Source of the DNA: Planctomycetaceae bacterium
GTDB taxonomy: Bacteria > Planctomycetota > Planctomycetia > Planctomycetales > Planctomycetaceae
Direction of reading: 5' to 3'
Assembly (NCBI GenBank): GCA_024742875.1
Contig: JANSXP010000017.1
Location: forward strand, 39,766 to 103,765
Length of the DNA stretch: 64,000 nt
Of this stretch, positions 15,902 through 25,418 are shown one piece after another (positions within the stretch are counted from its first letter, which is position 1; each line of letters opens with the position of its first letter). The translations under genes were made by a program, and so were the position numbers. The notes under the pieces are model-generated. The model was not told the DNA's origin and ran no database searches. It saw only the letters and a list, made by a program, of their open reading frames with translations.

Positions 15902-18781
15902 ATGCAATATCGTCGTGTATTTCCTGCTCTGCTGATCGTCCTGCTGGTCCTGGGCCTCGCAAGTGGCCTGGTGATCCGTCGTATTCAAGGTGACAGAGTT
16001 CAGTCTCGGCGAGAACAGGTGCAGCAAGCCCTGGACATGGGGGACCTTGCCGCCGCGCAGCGACAGGCCGAGCAACTCTTGAGCGAGCGACACGACGACG
16101 ACGTGGCACGGTCAGTCGCCGCTGCGCTGGCTGAGAAGGGACGCGACGAAGAAGCCGTGCAATGGTACGAACGGCTCACGCCGGACTTGAGCCAGCCGAA
16201 CATGCGAGCGGCCTGGATTCGCAAAGCGGATCTGCAGTTGCGACTCGGGCAGGCGTCGAATGCCCAGCGGACACTGCAGCAGGTCATTGATGCAGAATCC
16301 ACCGAGCGAACGGCCTACCAGAAGCTGGCTCGTTTGTGGGCAGGCTTCGGGCTGCCGCTGCGGAGTGTGGCTTCTCTGCGGGATGCACCTTCTCCGGGCA
16401 ACTGGGAACTGGCGGACCTTGTGCTGCTGGCGCGTGGAGGAAAAGTGTTGTTCACTCGCGAGCAGCAGGAACGCTGTTTCGATCGGAATCCTGAGGATCC
16501 ACTGGTGGCCTGTGGCCTGCTGGAGCGCGCCTGGCGGAATCGGGATCTGGCGGACGTGAAACGGATTCTGACGGGCCGCGAACCCGATCTGGAAACGGCT
16601 CACCACTTTGCTCGCGCGCAGACTGCCCTGCCGGAATTTGCAGTTTCTGTCTGGGACGGACTGCTGTACACGATTGGCCAGCCCATCCCCCGCAACCGAC
16701 TGGACCTTGTTTTTGAGTTGTCCGGTGGCGATCTGAACTGGAACGTGGCGGTTGCCACCGGCAAAGTGATTGAAGCGGTGCCCTGGAGTGTCGAGGCCAA
16801 CGCGCGACTGCTGAATGTCCTGCGGGCTCACGACATGGAACAGACGGAACCGCTCAGTGCGCTGGTGCAGCAGTTGCGTCAGATTGAAGCTCTCGCCATT
16901 CCGGCGTCAACGGAAATCGAAGCTGAGGCGGCGGATGCAGCCACGTCGGAACTGGTTGAACTGCTCTGCGGCCTGGGGCGCTTTGAGGAAGCAGATGGCT
17001 GGGCGAAACAGGCGGGTGATCAGCGTGCGGATCTGCTGCTGCTGGTAAAACGCTATCGGGAGGACTCGGCACCTTATGTCCATCCCGGGCTGGTGGACTT
17101 TGACATGACGGATCTCAATCGCACGCAGGAGGTTGTTGCTTCTGTTCCCGAACAGTTTCCCTTTCAAAATCGGTCAGATGCTGTCGGACTCGACTTCCGC
17201 TTCGACAACGGAGCCACAGCAGAGCAGGAAGGCCTCTTCATGCACCAGTGGACCGGCGGTGGAGTGGCCGTGATCGATTACGACAACGACGACTGGCCGG
17301 ATGTCTGGCTGACGCAGGGAGGACAACTGCAGCAGCCGGACGTTGATGTGATTGATGCGATGTATCGTAATCAGCAGGGACGCCGCTTCAAAAAAGTGAC
17401 CGGTCATTTGGGCATAGCGGAGTCCAGTTTCAGTCAGGGTGTCGCGGCAGGAGACTTCAACGATGACGGCTTTACAGATTTGTACATTGCCAACGTGGGG
17501 GCCAATCAACTGCTGATCAATCAGGGAGACGGCACCTTTGTTGAGTGCGCATCTTTTGTGGCTTCATCCCGGAGCGTGTCCGGCGATTCGCCGCCCGCCG
17601 GCCAGAATTCCGGGCTGTGGACGACCAGCGTGGCTATGGCCGACGTGACGGGTGACGGAATTCCTGATCTGTACGACGTCAATTATGTGCAGGGGGATAA
17701 CGTCTTCACACAAACATGCGATCACGATGGCCGGCAGCGTATCTGTGGCCCCACGGATTTTCCGGCCTGCCCGGATGTCTTGCATATCGGTGACGGGAGT
17801 GGCGGCTTTCGCGCCGCTGCGGTCGAGACCACGGCGTCGGGACGCGGGATGGGCGCGGTGGTGGGCGACATCCTCAACGATGGAATCGTACGCGTGTTTG
17901 TGGCCAATGACGAATCCGCCAATCAGTTGATTCGGTTTGACGCGTCGGGACGCGTCGTGGAGGAATCGGGCCTTGTGAGTGGCCTGGCTGTGAGTGGCCT
18001 CGGGCAGCCTCAGGGCAGCATGGGCATCGCCAGTGGCGACTTTGACCGGAACGGTCGCTCCGATTTGTTTGTCACCAACTACTACTCCGAGGCCAACAAT
18101 CTCTATCGCCAGGTGGAAGGCGGACAGTTTGTGGACGAATCGTCATCTCCCAGGCTGACGCAGTCGGGGTTTGCGATGCTGGGTTTTGGCTGCCAGTTTC
18201 TGGACCTGAATGCTGATGGCTGGAACGATCTGGCCGTGGCCAATGGACACCTGGACGACTTTTCCTTTCAGGGAAAGCCGTACCGCATGCCCACGCAGGT
18301 GTACGCCAATCTGAGGGGAGAGTTGAAGCCGCTTCTGATGGACGAGTCGGACCTGAGCGTGCCGCGACTGGGGCGCGCTTTAGTCACATGGGACTGGAAT
18401 CGGGATGGGCGCACCGACCTGCTGCTGGGAGATCTGGAGACACCCGTCGCACTGTTTGAACATCAGTTTCCCGGTGTTCATCCGGTTGCCGCTTTTGACA
18501 TTGTTGGCACCAGCGTGTGCCGCCATCCGGTGGGCGCACAGCTGGGGCTGCCAGGCACTGCATTCCCGCAAGCCTGGATGACGGCTGGAGACGGCTATCA
18601 ATGCACCAACCAGCGACGGCTGGCCGTTGCCGTGCTGCTTCAGGAGGATGTGCACTCGGTGACGGTGGACTGGGGTGACGGAGAACCGGAAACCATAAAA
18701 TCCACGATCGACTTCAGTGAAAAGTCACGGCAGTACCGGTTGATCCAGGGACGCAATCAGGTCTACGAAATTCCCCGTTGA
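15902..18781 (+). CDS. CRTAC1-type FG-GAP repeat protein with N-terminal TPR region
   Basis: 959 aa anchored by one N-terminal helix (residues ~8-26). Residues ~40-380 are helical TPR-like repeats (e.g. AAAQRQAEQLL, NAQRTLQQVI). From ~430 there is a beta-propeller with FG-GAP/VCBS calcium loops: DYDNDDWPD, DFNDDGFTD, DVTGDGIPD, DFDRNGRSD, DLNADGWND, DWNRDGRTD. The C-terminus (VTVDWGDGEPE) is like an ASPIC/UnbV module. Such TPR-plus-CRTAC1 proteins are typical of planctomycetes and probably work in extracellular binding; the ligand is unknown. It starts ~200 nt after the SRP RNA and is transcribed independently. Confidence 0.85.
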   Translation: MQYRRVFPALLIVLLVLGLASGLVIRRIQGDRVQSRREQVQQALDMGDLAAAQRQAEQLLSERHDDDVARSVAAALAEKGRDEEAVQWYERLTPDLSQPNMRAAWIRKADLQLRLGQASNAQRTLQQVIDAESTERTAYQKLARLWAGFGLPLRSVASLRDAPSPGNWELADLVLLARGGKVLFTREQQERCFDRNPEDPLVACGLLERAWRNRDLADVKRILTGREPDLETAHHFARAQTALPEFAVSVWDGLLYTIGQPIPRNRLDLVFELSGGDLNWNVAVATGKVIEAVPWSVEANARLLNVLRAHDMEQTEPLSALVQQLRQIEALAIPASTEIEAEAADAATSELVELLCGLGRFEEADGWAKQAGDQRADLLLLVKRYREDSAPYVHPGLVDFDMTDLNRTQEVVASVPEQFPFQNRSDAVGLDFRFDNGATAEQEGLFMHQWTGGGVAVIDYDNDDWPDVWLTQGGQLQQPDVDVIDAMYRNQQGRRFKKVTGHLGIAESSFSQGVAAGDFNDDGFTDLYIANVGANQLLINQGDGTFVECASFVASSRSVSGDSPPAGQNSGLWTTSVAMADVTGDGIPDLYDVNYVQGDNVFTQTCDHDGRQRICGPTDFPACPDVLHIGDGSGGFRAAAVETTASGRGMGAVVGDILNDGIVRVFVANDESANQLIRFDASGRVVEESGLVSGLAVSGLGQPQGSMGIASGDFDRNGRSDLFVTNYYSEANNLYRQVEGGQFVDESSSPRLTQSGFAMLGFGCQFLDLNADGWNDLAVANGHLDDFSFQGKPYRMPTQVYANLRGELKPLLMDESDLSVPRLGRALVTWDWNRDGRTDLLLGDLETPVALFEHQFPGVHPVAAFDIVGTSVCRHPVGAQLGLPGTAFPQAWMTAGDGYQCTNQRRLAVAVLLQEDVHSVTVDWGDGEPETIKSTIDFSEKSRQYRLIQGRNQVYEIPR

Positions 18782-18806
18782 TGCGAGGGCACCGTCTGCG
18801 GCGGGA

Positions 18807-20285
18807 TCAGTCCAGTTCCGGTATCGGATCGCCGGGCAGCACTTCTTCGCCTTCCCAGTTCACGGAGCCGTCTGCACGATACAGCAGAATACGATTCCTG
18901 CTGCCCGGCACCGGCAGGCGACTTTTCGGCAGCCAGCGACGGTGTTCCTTCACGACCGTCGCGTACTGGCTGTCGCCGGCCAGGTTCTTCCACTCATTGG
19001 GGTCAGCCTGCATGTCGTACAGTTCTTCCGAGCCATCGGCATAGCGAATGTAGCGCCAGTCTCTGGATCGAACACCATGATTGTCGTGGTTGTGGGTTGT
19101 GATCGCCGGCCATTCACGCGCTGTGGAGTCGTCCTTCAGTTGTGGCAGCAGGCTGTGGCCTTCCAGGGTTTTGTTGGGAGGCAGTTTGCACAGGTCCAGC
19201 AGGGTTGGGTAGATGTCCAGCAATTCGGCCGGCTGTTCGCATCGGCCGCCTGCTGTGACACCGGGGCCGGCAAAAATCAGGGGCACGCGGGTCGAACGAT
19301 CCCACAGGGTGTTCTTGCCGGTGATGGCCTTTTCTCCCAGATGCCAGCCATGGTCGGACCACAGCACGATGATGGTGTTGTCCGCGTGCGAGCTGGCCTC
19401 GAGGGCTTCCAGCACGCGTCCCACCTGACTGTCCACGAAACTGGTGCACGCCAGGTAGGAACGGACCAGGTTCTTCCACTGATTGGCTTCCACGAGAAAA
19501 CGATGTCGTGGTTCGGGCAGCTTCCAGTGCAGATACCAGCTGAATCGTGGCGTGTCGTCCCGATCGTTCGCCTGGAAAGGGGGCAGCTGCAGCGAAGATT
19601 CCGGGTACAGGTCAAACCATTTCTGCGTGGCGTAACAGGGGACGTGCGGCAGGAAAAAACCGACCGACAGGAAAAAGGGCTCTGACTGTTCAGCCTGCAG
19701 TTGTTCGACGGCCCAGGAAGCCACTTTCCAGTCACCCTTGTCTTCATCTCTGTGCGGAAACACGCCCCAGTCCACGAGGCGATGTTCGGCGGGCGTCTCG
19801 ACCAGTTTCTTTTCCGGACGCACGCCCACTCCCGGTGGAGGGCCAATCACATCGAACTCGTGGTCGCGTTTAGGGTGGCGACCATAGCCTCCGTGGTAGA
19901 TTTTTCCCGTGGTCAGTGTCCTGTAGCCATGCTCACTCAGATACTGCGGCAAAGAGACGATGTCCTGCAGGTCTTCCACCGTGCGAAACCACGGAGACAA
20001 GCCGTAGATTCCCGTGGTGGAGGGCCGCCGTCCGGTCATCAGACTGGTCCGCGACGGATTACACAACGGTGACTGGCAGTGGGCGTTCAGGAAGACGGTG
20101 CCCTGCTGAGCCAGTCGATCGATATTGGGTGTCTGGATCTGCGGGTGACCGTTCAAACAGCCAATCCAGTCGTTCTGATCATCAATGGCGATAAACAGAA
20201 TGTTGGGTTTGTCGGTCGCCTGAACGCACAGTGGTTTCAGCAACAGGACGATGACAGTAACTGCGATTGAGACAATGGCCCGCAT
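18807..20285 (-). CDS. Sulfatase, iduronate-2-sulfatase-like (formylglycine type)
   Basis: 492 aa from the ATG at 20285, which opens a clean signal peptide (MRAIVSIAVTVIVLLLKPLC). The frame runs upstream to 20366 without signal character. Metal site: FIAIDDQNDWIG (Asp35/36). Formylglycine motif CNPSR (75-79). Other signatures are TTGKIYHGGYG, WSDHGWHLGEK, and TTHNHDNHGVRSRDWRYI. The text around the active site is closest to iduronate-2-sulfatase (S1_7-like) enzymes, which act on sulfated uronates. It needs a separate formylglycine-generating enzyme, not in this window. It is convergent with the CRTAC1 gene. Confidence 0.9.
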   Translation of the reverse strand: MRAIVSIAVTVIVLLLKPLCVQATDKPNILFIAIDDQNDWIGCLNGHPQIQTPNIDRLAQQGTVFLNAHCQSPLCNPSRTSLMTGRRPSTTGIYGLSPWFRTVEDLQDIVSLPQYLSEHGYRTLTTGKIYHGGYGRHPKRDHEFDVIGPPPGVGVRPEKKLVETPAEHRLVDWGVFPHRDEDKGDWKVASWAVEQLQAEQSEPFFLSVGFFLPHVPCYATQKWFDLYPESSLQLPPFQANDRDDTPRFSWYLHWKLPEPRHRFLVEANQWKNLVRSYLACTSFVDSQVGRVLEALEASSHADNTIIVLWSDHGWHLGEKAITGKNTLWDRSTRVPLIFAGPGVTAGGRCEQPAELLDIYPTLLDLCKLPPNKTLEGHSLLPQLKDDSTAREWPAITTHNHDNHGVRSRDWRYIRYADGSEELYDMQADPNEWKNLAGDSQYATVVKEHRRWLPKSRLPVPGSRNRILLYRADGSVNWEGEEVLPGDPIPELD

Positions 20286-20380
20286 GGCGTGCGCTCCTGT
20301 ACGTTGAACGGTGAATTCGCTGGGCGACCGGGACCTGGTCAGGTGGGCGACTGTCTGGCAGATCACCCGTGCGGCCGGCC

Positions 20381-21883
20381 TTAGAGTGGTCGGACCACAG
20401 AGATTGGCCGCAGGTAGTCGTTGAGGGTTTCCGGCGAGACCACGCCGCCTCCCATGCCGCTTTTGCCGATGCCCGCATAGGGAACACCGTGGACCACCAC
20501 GTTATGCGCGTTAATCCAGCCGTTGCCGGATTCGAAGGATTCCGCCACACGGGCGCAGCGCTGCAGATCGTTCGACCAGACACTGTTCCCCAGACCGTAG
20601 TCTGTGTCATTCGCCAGGCGGATCCCCTCTTCTTCAGATGAGAACGGAGCCAGGTAGGCCACCGGTCCGAAGATTTCTTCTCGAGCCGCCACATTGTCCA
20701 GTGAACCGGCGAGCAGAGCGGGTTTCACATAGTAGCCGCTGTGCCCCTCCACGCTGGCATCTCCGCCGGCGAGTACCAGATCGGCACCTTCCGCTGTGCC
20801 CTTCTCCAGGTACCCCAGCACCCGCTCTCGCTGAACGGGATTGACCAGGGGGCCCATCTGACTGCCGCCGTCAAGCTGGTAGCCGATTTTGACCGCCCGC
20901 ATTTTTGCCGCGCATTCGGCGACGAATTCGTCGTAGATGTCTTTGTGGATCAGCCACCGTGTGGCATCGCAGCAGACCTGCCCGGCGTGATAGGTGATTG
21001 CACCGACCAGCTTGCTGGCAGTGGCGGAAATGTTGACGTCGTCAAAAACGACCGCCGCGCCCTTGCCTCCCAATTCGCATTTCACGGGAACGAGGTTGCG
21101 ACCGCACGCCTCGGCGACCAGTCTGCCAACTTCCGGAGAACCCGTGAAGCTCATGCGGCGAAATTTGGGATTGCCGGCGACCGCCGCGCCTGCCGTTTCG
21201 CCGATGCCTGTGACCACATTGAGCACGCCCGCCGGCAGCAGGTCCAGCTGCTGCACCACATGACACAGATACAGTGCCGACAGCGGCGTATCTTCAGCCG
21301 GTTTCAGGACACACGTGTTGCCCGCGGCCAGTGCCGGACCCAGCCCCCAGCCGGCCAGCAGAAATGGAAAATTCCATGGGATGATGAAGCCGCAGGCACC
21401 CCACGGATGCCGAGCTACCCATGCCTCATGTCGCGGGACAGCAATGACGCTGCGATAATTAATCGTCTGCGCCAGATCGGCAAAGTAGCGGAACGTGTCG
21501 ATGAAGTTTTCAATGTCCTCCACAGCCTGTGCGTAAATCTTGCCGCAATCCAGTGATTCAATCTGAGCAAACGCAGCTTTGCGTTCCTCCACCGCGTCTG
21601 CAATGCGGTGCAGCGCGGCGCTGCGTTCACCAATCGGCATTTTGGCCCAGCCACTGCCTTCAAAGGCTGTCACGGCCGCGTCCACGGCCGCATCGACATC
21701 CTCTTTCTGCAGTGCGGTGACCGTGGCAATGGTCTTTCCCTGCCCCGGGTCGACGACATCAAACGTCTGTCCGCTGGGCGACTCAAACCATTCGCCGTTC
21801 ACAAAAGACTTGTGCAGTGACTGCTGCAGAAACGTGGCCACTTCGGGCAGCAGGTTTGTCTCAGAGGGGGCGGTGGTCGACAT
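20381..21883 (-). CDS. NAD(P)-dependent aldehyde dehydrogenase
   Basis: 500 aa from the ATG at 21883 (MSTTAPSETN). The frame extends to 21943, but those residues are Pro/Arg-rich. Signatures are PWNFP (169-173), the general base in CELGGKGA (Glu270), and the catalytic Cys in AGQVCCDATRW (Cys304). The cofactor region is SFTGSPEVG. Length and motifs fit the betaine/retinal aldehyde dehydrogenase class (oxidation of aldehydes to acids); the substrate cannot be told. It lies 95 nt upstream of the sulfatase on the same strand and may be cotranscribed. Confidence 0.88.
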   Translation of the reverse strand: MSTTAPSETNLLPEVATFLQQSLHKSFVNGEWFESPSGQTFDVVDPGQGKTIATVTALQKEDVDAAVDAAVTAFEGSGWAKMPIGERSAALHRIADAVEERKAAFAQIESLDCGKIYAQAVEDIENFIDTFRYFADLAQTINYRSVIAVPRHEAWVARHPWGACGFIIPWNFPFLLAGWGLGPALAAGNTCVLKPAEDTPLSALYLCHVVQQLDLLPAGVLNVVTGIGETAGAAVAGNPKFRRMSFTGSPEVGRLVAEACGRNLVPVKCELGGKGAAVVFDDVNISATASKLVGAITYHAGQVCCDATRWLIHKDIYDEFVAECAAKMRAVKIGYQLDGGSQMGPLVNPVQRERVLGYLEKGTAEGADLVLAGGDASVEGHSGYYVKPALLAGSLDNVAAREEIFGPVAYLAPFSSEEEGIRLANDTDYGLGNSVWSNDLQRCARVAESFESGNGWINAHNVVVHGVPYAGIGKSGMGGGVVSPETLNDYLRPISVVRPL

Positions 21884-22083
21884 GGCTGGGCTTTCTGTAG
21901 GAGGGCCTCGACGTTGAGGTGACGGTCGTTCAGTGACGGCCATTAGACGCAGGTTCGCTGGCGTTCATCATACCCCACACCGTTGCGAATCCAATCCTGG
22001 CGATAACGCAGGCAGGAGACCTGTCCTCGCCGGATCCCCATTCCCCGGATACGCCGGCCTGGCGACACATTGGCTCAGCGCAC

Positions 22084-22115
22084 AAAAAAAGCCCGGCGGA
22101 AGTCTCCCGCCGGGC
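22084..22115 (-). terminator. Intrinsic terminator of the sigma/anti-sigma operon
   Basis: On the minus strand a 9-bp GC stem (GCCCGGCGG / CCGCCGGGC, 22091-22115) is followed by seven T (22090-22084). It lies 24 nt after the stop of the putative anti-sigma gene at 22139. Confidence 0.85.
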
Positions 22116-22138
22116 CTCGGTTTCCTGAAGGATTACTA

Positions 22139-22603
22139 TCATTCGTCTGCAGAGTCGGGCGATTCCGCAGGTTCCTTTTCCTTTTCCGGTGCGAACTCAA
22201 ATCCCTCAACCTCTTCCATGGTCGTGCTGGACTCCGGGTCAACAATGGCCGCACTGCCCGGCTCTCCGCCAGACACCGGCAGGGTGTCGCCGTAGTCCTG
22301 TGTTCCGCCGCCCAGATTCGTCAGGACCACCAAAGCCGCACAGGCGGCCATGCTGGCCAGTACAGCTACAATGCGACTCCCGGAAGAATCCTGCTTTCTG
22401 GTGGTCGTCCCCACTGTGACGGTGGGACGTGCCTGCTCTTGTTTTCTGATGTCAGCGGGTGCTGCTTTTTCTGCGCTGGCAAGTTGTGCCCAGGTCGACG
22501 GCAACTGGTCCAGTGCCGCAGGAATTTCCTGCTGGTAAAAGGCGCCCAGCAGGCGGTCCACCTGGTCATCGCTGAGCATCTTGCTGTCTGGTTTGTCACT
22601 CAT
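22139..22603 (-). CDS. Putative anti-sigma factor (single-pass membrane protein)
   Basis: 154 aa: cytoplasmic N-terminal ~75 residues (LSDDQVDRLLGAFYQQEIP...), one transmembrane helix (RIVAVLASMAACAALVVL), then an acidic periplasmic tail rich in Glu/Ser/Pro. The start overlaps the end of the ECF sigma gene by 8 nt. Single-pass topology plus tight coupling to a sigma gene is the usual arrangement of anti-sigma factors. No zinc HxxxCxxC motif is present, so it is not a ZAS-type protein. Function inferred mostly from context. Confidence 0.6.
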   Translation of the reverse strand: MSDKPDSKMLSDDQVDRLLGAFYQQEIPAALDQLPSTWAQLASAEKAAPADIRKQEQARPTVTVGTTTRKQDSSGSRIVAVLASMAACAALVVLTNLGGGTQDYGDTLPVSGGEPGSAAIVDPESSTTMEEVEGFEFAPEKEKEPAESPDSADE

Positions 22604-23120
22604 GAGCGTAACCCTGTTCGACGAGGAGTTCGGCCAGACGGCGACGAGCTCGAGAGAGTCTCATATCGATGGCGGCTGCCGTGCAGACCATCACCTTCGC
22701 CATTTGTGCCGATGACCAATTCAGTGCGTACTTCATGACGAGCACCTTGCGGTCATCTTCAATCATTTTTGTCAGTGCTTCGCGAACCACTTCCCGATTT
22801 TCGTCCGAGGACATCAAATCTTCCGGAGCAGATCGCTCGCTGTTTGTCATTTCATCCAGTGTGGAAGTCAGCTTGCAGCTACTGCTCTTCCGTCGGGCAA
22901 CATCCCGCAGCCAGTTTTGACCAACCCGCAACAACCATGCTCGAGGGTCCCGAATCGGCTCCCCTGAGTAGGAGTGGTACCGAAGGAACGCCTCCTGCAC
23001 GGCGTCATAGGCTCTTTCGGGATCGCTGCATTGTGAGTAGAAGATCGCCCACAATTCGCGGGAGTTCTGCCTGTACAACGCGTCCAGTTGATCCGTCTGT
23101 TGAGACGGGCCGTCCGTCAT
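22596..23120 (-). CDS. RNA polymerase ECF-type sigma-70 factor
   Basis: 174 aa. Region 2 is visible at ~15-80 (ELWAIFYSQCSDPERAYDAVQEAFLRYH ... RAWLLRVGQNWLRDVARR) and region 4 at ~115-165 (REALTKMIEDDRKVLVMKYALNWSSAQMAKVM ... DMRLSRARRRLAELL). Region 3 is absent, as expected for ECF factors. It directs transcription of an unknown regulon and is probably held by the overlapping downstream membrane protein. The promoter lies in the 23121-23479 divergent spacer. Confidence 0.85.
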   Translation of the reverse strand: MTDGPSQQTDQLDALYRQNSRELWAIFYSQCSDPERAYDAVQEAFLRYHSYSGEPIRDPRAWLLRVGQNWLRDVARRKSSSCKLTSTLDEMTNSERSAPEDLMSSDENREVVREALTKMIEDDRKVLVMKYALNWSSAQMAKVMVCTAAAIDMRLSRARRRLAELLVEQGYAHE

Positions 23121-23479
23121 TCTTCGTTTCCAGTCGTGAAGCAGCAGTCCGAATACCGGTTGAAATGCCGATTCGAATGCTGCAGGCGTCGAAAATCACA
23201 CGGATTTCCGGGCCTCTGCCAAGCAGACGAGGTCCCTGCGGACGTCTAACCGGCCTGCTGACGTTTTTTTGCAAGCCTTCGGGAATCCGCAGGTGATGGC
23301 CGGAAAAACGGCCAAAACAGACAGGAAACATGCCGGCAACAGTCCGATTTGTCAATCCACCCCTCTGGCCGCCGGTTTCTCGTCCGCGCGAATTCGATTT
23401 CGCCGTTCGGCGATGGTGGCGAAGCTGTGCGAATCACGATAAACAGGGGCCTGGTAACACATTACGACGAGTAGATCAT
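23121..23479. other. Divergent intergenic region between sigma factor and ATPase genes
   Basis: About 360 bases. The plus-strand frame is open from 23330, but the text before 23480 is Arg/Pro-rich and not conserved-looking, so I leave it non-coding. No repeats or RNA structures stand out. Confidence 0.4.
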
Positions 23480-24364
23480 ATGCCCGCAAGACAATCCACC
23501 GGTATCGCTCGCCTTGATCAGGCGCTTGGCGGAGGCCTGCTGCCGGGAACTTTGACCGTGGTGATGGGCGCCACCGGCATCGGCAAGACCCAGCTGGGCG
23601 TCAGTTACTGTCAGGCGGGGGACAACCAGGAAGGCGAGCGGGGCATCATTTTTGATATGACTACCCGCGGTGATTCTCAGAATCAGCCGGAGTATGCCCA
23701 GCGTCTGTTCAACTGGACGTTCCGTCAGCGGGAACTGGTCGATCAGTTTGACCCCGCCCTGGTCTGGGCGGCGGAAGACATCCGCTCAGACTATCTGCAT
23801 GTGTTCCACCGCGGCGGTCGGCGGGTCACGATTGGAGATATGGAACCCGAGCAGTGGCAGGAATTCAAAGCCGATCTGATGAGGCGACTCGATCAGACCA
23901 TCGGCTTCTTCTACGGAAACTTTGTGCACGGTGTTCGTCGGGCTGTGATTGATGGCGTTGAGCCCACCACAAAGGATGCTGACTCTTTTCAGTTTCACCT
24001 GTTTGATTACATCTATCACCAGATCCTTCGCAAAGAGCACGACTGGCTGGCCCGTGATCTGTTTCGGGTTCACTTTCGCTCTCAGGAACAAATGGTTCAG
24101 CAGCACGCCTATGATCATCAGTCGATTGGCGGGATGCTGCTGTACACCAGCCACGAAGTCATGCTGGATGATCTGATCACACGTCCCATTCAGTCGGGCG
24201 ATGTACTTTCCAATGCCAACACTATCATTCTGATGGGCAGGACCCGAGACGGGAATAAGATCGGCCGGGCACTTTACGTCGCCAAGCATCGCGGCAGCGC
24301 CTGCGAGGATCTGATTCTGCCCTACACCATCACTGATAACGGAATCGAATTGACCGATGAGTGA
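23480..24364 (+). CDS. RecA/KaiC-superfamily P-loop ATPase, upstream of hemE
   Basis: 294 aa from the ATG at 23480 (MPARQSTGIARLDQALGGGL), which begins exactly where KaiC/RadA-type ATPases begin (G-x-x-x-LD-x-x-LGGG). Walker A is GATGIGKTQ (30-38); a Walker B-like strand is RRAVIDGVEP. Three late segments (DDLITRPIQSGDVLSNANTIILMGRT, GRALYVAKHRGSACEDLILPY) fit the KaiC C-terminal core. A circadian role is not implied. The stop overlaps the hemE start by 8 nt, so it is cotranscribed with hemE and hemY. Function unknown. Confidence 0.75.
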   Translation: MPARQSTGIARLDQALGGGLLPGTLTVVMGATGIGKTQLGVSYCQAGDNQEGERGIIFDMTTRGDSQNQPEYAQRLFNWTFRQRELVDQFDPALVWAAEDIRSDYLHVFHRGGRRVTIGDMEPEQWQEFKADLMRRLDQTIGFFYGNFVHGVRRAVIDGVEPTTKDADSFQFHLFDYIYHQILRKEHDWLARDLFRVHFRSQEQMVQQHAYDHQSIGGMLLYTSHEVMLDDLITRPIQSGDVLSNANTIILMGRTRDGNKIGRALYVAKHRGSACEDLILPYTITDNGIELTDE

Positions 24365-25418
24365 ATCTGAACTCAGTACCACGCTGCACAACAGTCGCTT
24401 CATGAAGGCGGTGCGGCGAGAACCCGTGGACACCACCCCCGTCTGGATCATGCGTCAGGCCGGCCGATACCTGCCGGAATACATGCAGGTTCGCAATCAG
24501 GTCACGTTTATCGAATTGTGCAAGACACCCGAACTTGCCTGTGAAGTGACGGTCACGGCTCGCGAGGTCCTCAACACCGACGCGGCCATTTTGTTTGCCG
24601 ATCTGCTGCCACTGCTGGAGCCGATGGGCATCAATCTGGAGTACGTCAAAGGCGAAGGCCCCGTGATTCACAATCCTCTGCAGGAAGCTGGCGCCGTTGA
24701 TCGAATCCACGCGCTGGAGGATGTGGAATGCATGCACTACGTCTTCGACGCGGTGAAGCTGATTCGCGCGGCGCTGCCCAATGACATTCCCCTGCTGGGA
24801 TTTGCCGGCGCCCCGTTTACGCTCGCGTCCTACTGCATTGAGGGTGGCGGCTCAAAGAACTACGTCAAAACGAAGACGCTGATGTACAACGACGCCGGCG
24901 CCTGGAATGCGCTGATGACCAAACTGGTAGACACGGTCATCATCTATCTGAAGGCTCAGATCCAGGCTGGCTGTCAGGCCGTGCAGGTGTTCGACAGCTG
25001 GGCGGGCGCTCTGAGTCCGGCCGACTATCGAACTTACGTGCTGCCACATACAAAGCGGCTGATCGAATCCGTGAAGGATGACGCTCCGGTGATCAACTTC
25101 CTCACGGGGAATCCCGCCCTGCTGCCGCTGCAGAAGGAAGCCGGTGGTACGGTGATGGGCGTCGACTGGCGAATCGATCTGGGGGAAGCGTGGGATATCT
25201 TCGGGGATGAGTTTGCCGTGCAGGGCAATATGGATCCGGTGTCCATCTACGCTGACCTGCCGGTACTGAAAGATCGCATCCACGACGTGCTCCAATCCGT
25301 CGGTGGCAGACCGGGCCACATTTTCAACCTGGGACATGGCGTTATGCCCGACATGAATCCTGACCATGTCAAAGCCGTCGTGGAATACGTGCACGAGCTG
25401 GGAGCGACTGCGTCGTGA
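24357..25418 (+). CDS. hemE: Uroporphyrinogen III decarboxylase
   Basis: 353 aa, full length. The hallmark N-terminal motif is WIMRQAGRYLPEYM (30-43), containing the substrate-binding Arg residues; GFAGAPFTLASYCIEG and the C-terminal FNLGHGVMPDMNPDHV are also diagnostic. The enzyme removes four acetate carboxyls to give coproporphyrinogen III in the cytoplasm. It sits between the RecA-like ATPase and the hemY-type oxidase in a three-gene overlapping operon, overlapping hemY by 4 nt (GTGA). Confidence 0.96.
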   Translation: MSESELSTTLHNSRFMKAVRREPVDTTPVWIMRQAGRYLPEYMQVRNQVTFIELCKTPELACEVTVTAREVLNTDAAILFADLLPLLEPMGINLEYVKGEGPVIHNPLQEAGAVDRIHALEDVECMHYVFDAVKLIRAALPNDIPLLGFAGAPFTLASYCIEGGGSKNYVKTKTLMYNDAGAWNALMTKLVDTVIIYLKAQIQAGCQAVQVFDSWAGALSPADYRTYVLPHTKRLIESVKDDAPVINFLTGNPALLPLQKEAGGTVMGVDWRIDLGEAWDIFGDEFAVQGNMDPVSIYADLPVLKDRIHDVLQSVGGRPGHIFNLGHGVMPDMNPDHVKAVVEYVHELGATAS

